A stretch of 9,595 nt of DNA from an uncultured Treponema sp. (lineage in GTDB: Bacteria > Spirochaetota > Spirochaetia > Treponematales > Treponemataceae). This document shows positions 1-5,733 of the stretch, piece after piece. Location of the stretch: positions 1 through 9,595 of the forward strand of contig CAJPTT010000059.1 in NCBI GenBank assembly GCA_905373565.1. The letters are read 5' to 3'. Under the pieces are notes generated by a model. It saw only the letters and a list, made by a program, of their open reading frames with translations, did not search any database and was not told the origin of the DNA. Position 1 is the stretch's first letter. Each line of letters starts with the position of its first letter. Position numbers and translations under genes: made by a program.

Positions 1-1
1 G

Positions 2-139
2 CCTGATGCGTTTGCCTCTCTGTTAGAAAAAATGTGCGAAATTTTGTTTCCTACAAAATTTCGCACGGAAGGAAAGCAACAGCCTTCTTTCAGACAGTGT
101 AAGGTTACACTACACTCGTTATTCGTGCGGAGGGTTTAA
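2..139 (+). CDS. Possible 3' end of an upstream reading frame (uncertain)
   Basis: Frame 2 is open from the left edge to a TAA at 137-139 and reads PDAFASLLEKMCEIL at its start, which looks protein-like. No start codon is inside the window, so it would be the C-terminus of a gene outside. Against it, the frame runs through a perfect 14-bp hairpin (34-66) and ends inside the dispersed repeat at 121-237, so the last residues would be repeat-encoded. No family is recognised. It may be chance. Confidence 0.2.
   Translation, partial: PDAFASLLEKMCEILFPTKFRTEGKQQPSFRQCKVTLHSLFVRRV
34..66. repeat. Perfect 14-bp stem hairpin, loop TTCCT
   Basis: Arms 34-47 and 53-66 are exact reverse complements (GTGCGAAATTTTGT and its complement) around a 5-nt loop TTCCT. 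No T-tract follows on either strand, so it is not a classic terminator. The TCC core of the loop resembles the loops in the 601-1127 array. A smaller 7-bp hairpin with a 2-nt loop lies at 96-111. Confidence 0.75.
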
Positions 140-237
140 TACCCCGACGCTCTGCGTCGTAACAAAGGGTATTAAAGCCGACTGCAACCACCTTATGAGA
201 ACAACATACCCCGACGCTTGCGTCGGGGTTGTTGATT
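121..237 (+). repeat. Dispersed ~116-bp structured repeat, copy 1
   Basis: This 117-bp stretch recurs at 7244-7359 in the same orientation with only two differences: TCT versus TT in one hairpin loop, and AACAAAG versus AATAAAG. It folds into two stem-loops. In the first, 132-144 pairs with 167-179 (13 positions, one G-G mismatch) and encloses CGACGC/GCGTCG (145-150 with 154-159). The second is a 10-bp GC-rich hairpin at 208-229. Its right end abuts the stop codon of the minus-strand gene at 236-460, so it may serve as that gene's 3' end. No transposase is present, so it would be non-autonomous if mobile. Confidence 0.85.
208..229. terminator. GC-rich 10-bp hairpin in repeat copy 1, possible bidirectional terminator
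   Basis: Arms 208-217 (ACCCCGACGC) and 220-229 pair perfectly around a 2-nt loop. The flanks AACAAC (202-207 region) and GTTGTT add further pairing. The hairpin starts 6 nt past the stop of the minus-strand gene at 236-460, as expected for a transcript end. The following bases on either strand are T-rich but not a clean T-tract, so termination is an inference. Confidence 0.5.
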
Positions 238-460
238 ACGGATGGCGTGTGGCTACTCCCTTTTCGATCAGTGATACCAGTTGATCTTCATACCAATCTT
301 GTGAATACGGTGCATGCCGACGGACAACCGGTCGAAGTTTTAATTCAATAGCGTCCTTACACGGTTCGCAAACATCATATTCGCGGATATGCCAATAGGT
401 TCGTCCCGACATAGGGTTGACCAATTCTTTTTTACAAATGTCGCAATGTAAAGTTTTCAT
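236..460 (-). CDS. Small double-CxxC (zinc-ribbon-like) protein, 74 aa
   Basis: A short protein of unknown function. Two cysteine pairs, C6-x-x-C9 and C31-x-x-C34, are spaced as in a small zinc-binding knuckle or ribbon. The C-terminal half is charged and predicted helical, with no signal peptide or membrane segment, so it should be cytoplasmic. The ATG at 458-460 is supported by an AGGAGAG ribosome-binding site 7 nt upstream on the minus strand and by a plausible sigma70 promoter (499-527). It is monocistronic here, and its TAA abuts the dispersed repeat, whose hairpin could end the transcript. I do not recognise a named family. Metal binding is inferred from the cysteines only, and an adaptor or regulatory role would be a guess. 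Confidence 0.75.
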   Translation of the reverse strand: MKTLHCDICKKELVNPMSGRTYWHIREYDVCEPCKDAIELKLRPVVRRHAPYSQDWYEDQLVSLIEKGVATRHP

Positions 461-498
461 AACAATGCTCTCCTAATAGAATAAAACTTGTGTCGAAA

Positions 499-527
499 AG
501 CATACCGTATATTCGTTTTTTTGTCGA
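499..527 (-). promoter_or_regulatory. Candidate sigma70 promoter for the CxxC protein
   Basis: Read on the minus strand, TCGACA (522-527, five of six to TTGACA) is followed by exactly 17 nt and then TATGCT (499-504, four of six to TATAAT). This lies about 40 bp upstream of the ATG at 460. It is a sequence match only. Confidence 0.45.
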
Positions 528-600
528 GATAATCGAGCAAATGCATCAGATGATTTTCTAAATATTCTCGCAGAATAAAGAAACTATTCGGCCGGAGTTG

Positions 601-675
601 AACCTCTTCGCGGTTTTGCATAGCCAACGCTTTTGAAACTCGCTACTATTTGGAACCACGCCCATCCTTGGACGT
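601..675 (-). repeat. Array unit C (most degenerate)
   Basis: H1 is 658-675: seven pairs around an AGGA loop, with one T-G wobble when read on the minus strand (a C-A mismatch on the plus strand). The 15-nt linker is 643-657. H2 (about 609-642) is imperfect but keeps the loop word TGCATAGCC seen in unit B. A weak AACC/GGTT stem at 601-615 stands where H3 would be. Confidence 0.55.
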
Positions 676-688
676 TCTGCCCCTCCAA

Positions 689-802
689 CGCTTTTGAAAA
701 TAGCCTGTTGAGCAGTGTACTTCCGTGTACACTGCTCAACGTCGAGATTTGTGCATAGCCCAAATCTCGCTCCTGCTTGGAACCAGCGGCATCCGTGCCG
801 CT
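689..802 (-). repeat. Array unit B
   Basis: H1 at 785-802 has 7 perfect bp and loop TCCG (CGGA in unit orientation). The linker is 770-784. H2 at 743-769 has a 9-bp stem with loop TGCATAGCC. H3 at 707-740 has a 14-bp perfect stem with loop ACGGAA in unit orientation. The unit closes with the CGCTTTTGAAA motif at 689-699. All arms were checked base by base. Confidence 0.75.
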
Positions 803-822
803 TCTGAACAGACTTTCCGTAA

Positions 823-969
823 GCCTTTTGAAATAGACGATGCAGATACAAGGAATACGGTAAAAAAGTACCGCAGGCACGGTACAAAATGTACATCCCT
901 GTACATTTTGTACCTACGTGTTTGCCCTGCAAACACGCTACTGACTAGAACCACCGCCATCCGTGGCGG
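823..969 (-). repeat. Array unit A
   Basis: H1 is 954-969 (6 bp, loop TCCG), linker 938-952, H2 917-937 (9 bp, 3-nt loop) and H3 881-914 (15-bp perfect stem, loop TCCC). An additional 5-bp hairpin lies at 858-873. The unit ends at GCCTTTTGAAATA (823-835). It is the inverted partner of unit D. Confidence 0.75.
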
Positions 970-997
970 AAATGATACGTTGAGCATTTATTGCAGA

Positions 998-1127
998 AGC
1001 GGCACGGACGCCGCTGGTTTAAACAGAAGCGATATTTCGGCTTTGCCGAAATTCGCCATTAAAAGTGTACACGGATGTACACTTTTAATGATGCGACGCC
1101 GTAGATGCGTCGTATATTTCAAAAGGC
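998..1127 (+). repeat. Array unit D (plus strand, inverted relative to A-C)
   Basis: H1 is 998-1015 (AGCGGC/GCCGCT, loop ACGGAC), linker 1016-1028, H2 1029-1056 (GCGA/TCGC extending an 8-bp stem across one bulged T) and H3 1057-1090 (15-bp perfect stem, loop CGGA). A 6-bp hairpin follows at 1094-1112. The unit ends in TATTTCAAAAGGC (1115-1127), which overlaps the stop codon of the peptidase gene. Confidence 0.75.
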
Positions 1128-2831
1128 TGTGTCGTTGATGCTATTAAGCCAGTCTGTGCACGCCGGAACAACCGAGGCAATGCATCCTTCTTTAAAGGGA
1201 TTTTTCAAGTTTGTCAGTTCCACAAGCTTGAGAAAGGAGTCGCGGCCGCCTGCTTGACAGAGACGTAGGTAATCTTCCCATGCAGTTTTGCGGTCGGAAA
1301 GGCTCTTGCTCCAGAACTGCAGTGCGCATACTTGAGCAAGGGTGTAATCGATATAGTAAAATGGCGTGCTGAAGATATGCCCCTGACGCATCCAATAACC
1401 GCCGCGGTTTAAGAAATCGTTATCGTCGTAATTCCGTTCGGGTAGGTACTTTTTTTCGATACTGCGCCATGCGGCCTTTCGTTCTGCGGGGCTTGCTTCG
1501 GGATGTTCATATACCCAGTGCTGAAACTCGTCTACCGTAACGCCGTAGGGTAAAAACAGGAGCGCTCCAGACAGATGAGTAAAGCGGAACTTATCGGTTT
1601 GCTCTTCAAAAAAGAGGTTCATCCACGGCCAGGTAAAGAATTCCATACTCATCGAGTGAATTTCGCACGCTTCATACGTCGGCCACACGTATTCCAAAAG
1701 GCGGGCGTTACGGCTCTGGTAGGCTTGGAATGCGTGCCCCGCTTCATGGGTCATTACTTCCACATCGTGCTGCGTATTGTTAAAGTTGGCAAAAATAAAC
1801 GGTGCTTTGTAGTCGGGGATGGTGGTGCAGTAACCGCCTACTGCTTTTCCTTTTTTTGCAAGCACATCGAGTAGGTTATGCGAAGTCATAAAGGTAAAAA
1901 ATTCATCGGTTTCGGGGGAAAGTTCTGCATACATCTTTTTAGCATTCGCCAAAATCCAATCGGGATTGCCGTGGGGAATCGCATTGCCGGTGGTATATTC
2001 AAGCGGTTCATCATAGTAGTACAGCCGTTCCAACCCCAGCCGTTTCGCCTGCCGTTTGCGTAAGCCAACAGCTATCGGTACAATTTCACGGTAGATTTGG
2101 TTCCGATAGGCGGCAACCATCTCGGCATTGTAGTCGGTTCTGCCCATCCGGTCATATCCGAGCTGTACGAAATTTTTATACCCAAGTTTTTTTGCAATAC
2201 GGGTGCGTACTTTGACCAAATTATCGTAGATGGAATCGAATTCTGCTTCATTCTCTGCAAAAAAACCGTAGTAGGCCTTTGCCGCTTTTTTCCGTGTTGC
2301 ACGGTCTTGAGCTTGCATAAAAGGAGTCAACTGCGCGAGCGTACGTTTTTCTCCTGCAAATTCTATTTCTGCCGAAGCGATCAGTTTATCGTAGCTGCTG
2401 GTAAGTTTGTTTTCTTCCGCTAAATCTTCCATAATAGAGGGTGAAAACACCTTCATATCAAGTTCGGTCATTGCAAAGATATGAGAGCCGAATTCTTTTT
2501 CAAGATCGAGACGGAAAGAAGAAGCAAGCAGCTTTTTATTAAAGCTATTGGTCATTTCGATATAAAACGGGTTTGATTCATCAAAAAACGTATTTTCAGC
2601 ATCATAAAAAGCATCACGAGTGTCGATACTGTGCCGTATTTCCGCAAGGGTCTGCATGGTTTGATAATGAGATTTAAGTTTTTGCACTTCATCAATAAGA
2701 GCGATCTGCTCCGTCGCCGAATGAGCGGCTTCGAACTGCTGTTCCGCTTTTTTAAATGCCGTTTTTAATGCCTCCATGTCGGGGCGTGTATAGGGAAGGT
2801 CGGTAAACCGCTTCATTTCCGGTGTATTCAT
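1119..2831 (-). CDS. M3 family zinc oligoendopeptidase (M3B-type), 570 aa
   Basis: A zinc metallopeptidase expected to cleave short to medium peptides in the cytoplasm. The zinc site is visible as HEAGH (H362, E363, H366), with the third ligand probably E390 in the EIHS context 28 residues after H362, the usual M3 arrangement. The C-terminal segment around residues 480-500 (HIFSTPFYYIDYTLAQ) is the tyrosine-rich substrate-site region typical of the family. About 570 aa matches full-length M3 oligoendopeptidases of the pepF-like group. There is no signal peptide. The ATG at 2829-2831 has an AAGGAG site 7 nt upstream and a TATAAT at 2869-2874. The gene is divergent from the IdeS-like lipoprotein. 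The last codons and the TGA fall in the repeat motif at 1115-1127, so the C-terminal few residues may be repeat-derived. Family assignment is firm; exact substrate and symbol are not. Confidence 0.95.
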   Translation of the reverse strand: MNTPEMKRFTDLPYTRPDMEALKTAFKKAEQQFEAAHSATEQIALIDEVQKLKSHYQTMQTLAEIRHSIDTRDAFYDAENTFFDESNPFYIEMTNSFNKKLLASSFRLDLEKEFGSHIFAMTELDMKVFSPSIMEDLAEENKLTSSYDKLIASAEIEFAGEKRTLAQLTPFMQAQDRATRKKAAKAYYGFFAENEAEFDSIYDNLVKVRTRIAKKLGYKNFVQLGYDRMGRTDYNAEMVAAYRNQIYREIVPIAVGLRKRQAKRLGLERLYYYDEPLEYTTGNAIPHGNPDWILANAKKMYAELSPETDEFFTFMTSHNLLDVLAKKGKAVGGYCTTIPDYKAPFIFANFNNTQHDVEVMTHEAGHAFQAYQSRNARLLEYVWPTYEACEIHSMSMEFFTWPWMNLFFEEQTDKFRFTHLSGALLFLPYGVTVDEFQHWVYEHPEASPAERKAAWRSIEKKYLPERNYDDNDFLNRGGYWMRQGHIFSTPFYYIDYTLAQVCALQFWSKSLSDRKTAWEDYLRLCQAGGRDSFLKLVELTNLKNPFKEGCIASVVPACTDWLNSINDTAF

Positions 2832-2868
2832 TAGAGACTCCTTGCTTCTGATAAAATTGTGCGGAACG

Positions 2869-2874
2869 ATTATA
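2869..2874 (-). promoter_or_regulatory. Perfect -10 box (TATAAT) for the M3 peptidase gene
   Basis: Minus-strand TATAAT about 38 bp upstream of the peptidase ATG. No good TTGACA-like -35 is seen at 16-18 nt, so the promoter may be weak or need an activator. A 6-bp inverted repeat (CCGATG/CATCGG, 2883-2904) lies immediately upstream, across the -35 position, and could be a protein-binding site. Confidence 0.45.
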
Positions 2875-2922
2875 GCATAAGGCCGATGTTTAGGACAGCA
2901 TCGGAAATTCGTTGGTATCTAC

Positions 2923-2951
2923 TTGACGAATATTCGATTAGTTTGTATATA
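2923..2951 (+). promoter_or_regulatory. Sigma70-type promoter for the IdeS-like lipoprotein
   Basis: TTGACG (2923-2928, five of six) is followed by 17 nt and then TATATA (2946-2951, five of six). A leader of about 75 nt follows, then a GGAGG ribosome-binding site (3022-3026) 6 nt before the ATG at 3033. This is a good consensus match in the expected position. Confidence 0.65.
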
Positions 2952-3032
2952 TAGTGCAATCAAAATATAAAGTTTCCTGATACGTTTGGTATCGGTGAAT
3001 CCCACGCCCCCTGTTATTGATGGAGGATTGTT

Positions 3033-5405
3033 ATGAAAAAATCAAAGCTGATTATTTTTGCAGTGTTTGCTGCCCTTTTCGTTTTATCATGTAAAAATTA
3101 CACCTTACCTCAGACTGTCGTACCTGTTTCGGAGATTTCCGTTAACTCCAATCAAACCGATGTTTCGCTTGCAAAAGGCTCATCATATCAGTTACAAGCA
3201 AAAGTTTTACCTGAAAATGCAACGGATAAAAAAATCACCTATACTTCGCATAATCCTGCTGTTGCCTCTGTAAATGAGGAAGGTGTGATTACCGCCCTTA
3301 GTGCCGGAAGCGCAAAAATTACGATAACCGCTTCAAACGACATTTCAAAAGAAATAAACGTGACCGTAACCGCAGTATCGGTTACGAATATCGTATTCGA
3401 TCCTGCCTTGCCGGGAAATCCGCTCCCCTTAAGCGTTGGAGGAACCTGTCCGATCCATGCAAAGGTACAGCCCGAAAATGCGACGGACAAAAATCTTACC
3501 TATACTTCGGATAATGAAGCGGTTGCGTCTGTAGATGCCGGAGGACTGATTACGGCAAAAGCGGTTGGAAGTGCGAAAATTACGATTAAAGCTTCAAATG
3601 GCGTTTCCAAAGAAATTACCGTAACCGTTTCTACAACGCCTATCCATGTTACGGGTATTGAACTCAGCTCCGGTGAAACTGCTCTTTCTGTAGAGAATGG
3701 AGCTACCCGTCAAATCGGCGCGTATGTTGTGCCCGAAAATGCAACCAATAAAAACCTTACCTATAGTTCGGATGATGAAACAGTTGCAGTTGTAAATGAC
3801 AATGGGCTGATTACGGCAAAAGGGATTGGAAACACAACTATTACCATAACAGCAGCAGACGGTATTTCAAAAACGGTAAACCTAACTGTTACGAAAGCTA
3901 CAGTCCATGTTACTTCTATTGAATTTAACCCGCCGCTTCCCACAGAACCGATTGAGTTATTTCTCAACGAAATATATAAGTTTGATATAAAAGTATTGCC
4001 TGAAGAAGCTGAGAATAAAAAGCTGACATTCATCACATCAAAGGCTTCAATAGCATGGCTGCAGGGTGAAGGGAACAGTGAGGTAAAAGCTGCCGGAGAA
4101 GGGGAAGCAACGGTAACTATAACCGCCGATGATAATCCTTCTGTTAAAAGAGAAGTTCGTTTTAAGATGATACGAAAACCTGCCGGTCCTTCAATTAGCG
4201 TAGAAAACTCGTCTATCCAGTGTGAAAGTGCTGAAGACGATGTCTCCTTTACGGTAAAAACGCTCAACGGAAAATTGAACTATACGCCCGAAGTGGTAGG
4301 AGGAGGCGCAAAGTGGCTGAGGGTAGACGGTAAAGAGTCTGCCGGCGACAATGAAGATACGGTAACGTTACACCTTAAGCAAAACAAAACCGTATGGGAA
4401 AGAAAGGCGTATATCAAATTTAAAGATAATAACACAAATAACTATGTCATTTCCGCAGGTAAGGAATTGCAAGTAGAACTTACGCAAAAAAAGAATGAGA
4501 ATCCGAACGTAACGATAAAGTGGGTGTATGGAATAGGTGAACCGACGGAGGCTGAAAAAGAAGAAGGGAAAATTCCTGTTTATGGTGGTGAAAAGAAATT
4601 TTATTGGGATGATAATAAGATTTTTTGGTGGAATGAAAGTACTACTACAAAATGGTTTAACAACAGAAAAGTGTCTCTTTTAGGAATACCCGCCCCTGAA
4701 GGTGCAGACGGAAATCAATGCTGGGCTAAAACGGCTTCCAATATGCTGCACTGGTGGTTTGTACAAAACAAAGACAACATAGACAGATACATACAACACA
4801 AAACAGAAGAAGAAAAAGGTAAATACGCCCACTACTACAAAAGAGAGTTGCCGACAGAACACGAAAAAGAAAAAAGTTATATAGCGAATATTTTTAGAAT
4901 ACAAGCAAGTAATAGTCAACAAGGTAATTATACTATAAGTGGACTTTCATGGTATCTTTATGGTAATCCAAGTGTATCAAAAGATTCTACTTTTAAAGGT
5001 CCCGCCTTGTTCAAAGACATTTTTAATAAAGACAATACACCTATTAAGGTAGAAACTATAACTGATAAAGCCAGTTTTAATAAAATAATATCTGATGCTA
5101 TCGAGTCTGAAAAAGCAATCGGGATAGATGTATGGGGTTCAAAAGGTGGCAATGATTATGCTCATGCGATAACGCTTTGGGGCGCCGCCTTTGATGAAGA
5201 TGGAAATATCCTTGCAATCTATGTTGTTGACAACAATTTTGGAGAGAACAGAATATTTCCATACGGAATTTGGTACAAAGAAGGTAGACCGTATTTATTT
5301 AACTACGGCGTAAATAACTTTGTGCAAAATAGATATGTAGGTCGAATAACTACCTTAGACAAAGGTGAAGCACAGTGGGAAGAATGGAAGAGTAACCACC
5401 CCTAA
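3033..5405 (+). CDS. Lipoprotein with Ig-like domains and IdeS/C66 cysteine protease domain, 790 aa
   Basis: Probable surface-tethered protease related to the IgG-cleaving enzyme IdeS (Mac family, C66). Residues 1-20 are a lipoprotein signal with lipobox VLSC, so C20 would be lipidated. Four Big2-like Ig domains follow (about 31-114, 117-200, 204-287, 291-379), then a BACON-like beta domain (about 385-487), then the protease (about 492-785). The catalytic signature is C563 in NQCWAKTASNMLHWW, H711 in YAHAITLWG and D733 in YVVDNN. These align with the IdeS triad C94, H262 and D284; the IdeS D286 position is N735 here. IdeS is known to cut the IgG hinge; the substrate here is inferred. The start is set by GGAGG 6 nt upstream. 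A fusion of adhesin-like repeats to an IdeS domain is also known in T. denticola. The gene is monocistronic, with two terminator-like hairpins downstream. Family call is strong; immunoglobulin specificity is not shown by sequence. Confidence 0.93.
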   Translation: MKKSKLIIFAVFAALFVLSCKNYTLPQTVVPVSEISVNSNQTDVSLAKGSSYQLQAKVLPENATDKKITYTSHNPAVASVNEEGVITALSAGSAKITITASNDISKEINVTVTAVSVTNIVFDPALPGNPLPLSVGGTCPIHAKVQPENATDKNLTYTSDNEAVASVDAGGLITAKAVGSAKITIKASNGVSKEITVTVSTTPIHVTGIELSSGETALSVENGATRQIGAYVVPENATNKNLTYSSDDETVAVVNDNGLITAKGIGNTTITITAADGISKTVNLTVTKATVHVTSIEFNPPLPTEPIELFLNEIYKFDIKVLPEEAENKKLTFITSKASIAWLQGEGNSEVKAAGEGEATVTITADDNPSVKREVRFKMIRKPAGPSISVENSSIQCESAEDDVSFTVKTLNGKLNYTPEVVGGGAKWLRVDGKESAGDNEDTVTLHLKQNKTVWERKAYIKFKDNNTNNYVISAGKELQVELTQKKNENPNVTIKWVYGIGEPTEAEKEEGKIPVYGGEKKFYWDDNKIFWWNESTTTKWFNNRKVSLLGIPAPEGADGNQCWAKTASNMLHWWFVQNKDNIDRYIQHKTEEEKGKYAHYYKRELPTEHEKEKSYIANIFRIQASNSQQGNYTISGLSWYLYGNPSVSKDSTFKGPALFKDIFNKDNTPIKVETITDKASFNKIISDAIESEKAIGIDVWGSKGGNDYAHAITLWGAAFDEDGNILAIYVVDNNFGENRIFPYGIWYKEGRPYLFNYGVNNFVQNRYVGRITTLDKGEAQWEEWKSNHP
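3111..4170 (+). repeat. Tandem Big2-domain coding repeats (~260-bp period)
   Basis: Four diverged copies encode the Ig-like domains. Recurring words include PENATDK or PENATNK (protein) and ATTACGGCAAAAG (DNA, in copies 2 and 3). Copies 1-3 are the most alike, with equivalent positions near 3210, 3471 and 3731 (about 260 bp apart). Copy 4 is more diverged. Such arrays can change copy number by recombination. Confidence 0.8.
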
Positions 5406-5432
5406 AATAGCCTTTACAAATAACAACACGGT

Positions 5433-5467
5433 AGCGGTAAAAAGTTCAGAAAGAGCTTTTTACCGCT
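5433..5467 (+). terminator. 12-bp hairpin terminator candidate after the IdeS-like gene
   Basis: Arms 5433-5444 (AGCGGTAAAAAG) and 5456-5467 are perfectly complementary around an 11-nt loop, 27 nt past the stop codon. The A/T block is inside the stem rather than in a trailing T-tract, so it may also work from the other strand or protect the 3' end. Confidence 0.55.
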
Positions 5468-5497
5468 GTATGGTAATGCAACGCATAGTATTTTGGG

Positions 5498-5536
5498 AAA
5501 GCGGGCGCATCCGTTACGAATGTGCCTGCTTTTTTT
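5498..5536 (+). terminator. Intrinsic terminator, second in tandem
   Basis: Arms 5498-5510 and 5520-5532 pair over 13 positions, including two G-U wobbles (AAAGCGGGCGCAT with ATGTGCCTGCTTT), and the arm runs into seven Ts (5530-5536). This is a textbook rho-independent terminator for plus-strand transcription from the IdeS-like gene. Confidence 0.8.
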
Positions 5537-5537
5537 A

Positions 5538-5609
5538 TGGCTCGTGAGCCGATGAAAAATATGGGACGAAGCGGAGCTTCTGACTCACATCACGGACATC
5601 CTTGTCCGT
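5538..5609 (-). repeat. Degenerate fifth copy of the hairpin unit (unit E)
   Basis: H1 at 5592-5609 is a perfect 7-bp stem ACGGACA/TGTCCGT with loop TCCT. On the minus strand it is followed by GATGTGAGTCAGAAGC, which shares AGTCAG-AGC with the unit A linker. Next come the GAAGC/GCTTC hairpin (5568-5580) and GGCTCGTGAGCC (5538-5549), in H2 and H3 order. The match is shorter than within 601-1127. Confidence 0.45.
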
Positions 5610-5684
5610 ACAGAAACGAAGTGGAGGAATGGAGCGAAAACGGAACAGCGGACGTAGCGGCCCGAACGAAGTGAGGGGAACCTC
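5566..5684 (+). repeat. ACGAAGYG words at exact 50-bp spacing
   Basis: ACGAAG starts at 5566, 5616 and 5666, each followed by YG and purine-rich sequence. The intervening DNA shows little other similarity. GAGG-GGAA-CCTC (5673-5684) forms a small hairpin with a GNRA-type tetraloop. This is the leader of the downstream AlbA_2 gene. I see no clear promoter in it. Confidence 0.4.
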
Positions 5685-5733
5685 CATAAAAACGATATTT
5701 AAAATGAATGATAAAGGGGATGGGAGTTTTTGG

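Larger units (their letters stand above)
601..1127. repeat. Composite hairpin array of four units (C, B, A minus; D plus)
   Basis: This 527-bp region is almost entirely inverted repeats and has no credible gene. Each unit runs hairpin H1, linker, hairpin H2, hairpin H3. The linkers, read in unit orientation, are GGTTCTAGTCAGTAG (A, 938-952), GGTTCCAAGCAGGAG (B, 770-784), GGTTCCAAATAGTAG (C, 643-657) and the shorter GGTTTAAACAGAA (D, 1016-1028). H1 and H3 loops keep a GGA core, usually CGGATG. Stem sequences differ between units but remain paired. A motif close to GCCTTTTGAAATA recurs at 628-638, 689-699 and 823-835, and inverted at 1115-1127. 540-600 holds only a small hairpin (563-577). Confidence 0.8.

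Noticed and set aside
707..740. Possible integron attC site, since GTTGAGC and GCTCAAC fit the GTTRRRY and RYYYAAC boxes
   Set aside because: The boxes are in the reverse order for an attC site, the hairpin is perfect rather than bulged, and no integrase or cassette genes are present.
558..932. Minus-strand open frame of 124 codons in the hairpin array (with 584-880 inside it)
   Set aside because: It is built entirely from inverted repeats, overlaps an opposing frame with matching peptide words, and has no ribosome-binding site or recognisable domain.
601..1127. CRISPR array or retron non-coding RNA
   Set aside because: There are no uniform direct repeats with unique spacers and no cas genes; a retron would need an adjacent reverse transcriptase, which is absent.
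725..1138. Plus-strand open frame of 137 codons over the array
   Set aside because: It starts within the loop and arm of a 14-bp hairpin, is repeat-derived, and overlaps the 3' end of the real peptidase gene antisense.
3761..4267. Minus-strand open frame of 168 codons inside the lipoprotein gene
   Set aside because: Antisense shadow of the Big2-repeat coding region with serine/valine-rich composition and no independent start signals.
5602..5733. N-terminal extension of the AlbA_2 protein from TTG 5602 or ATG 5629
   Set aside because: It would translate a hairpin and repeat words, 5629 has GGAGG too close to the ATG, and the family normally begins near the AlbA_2 domain at 5734.
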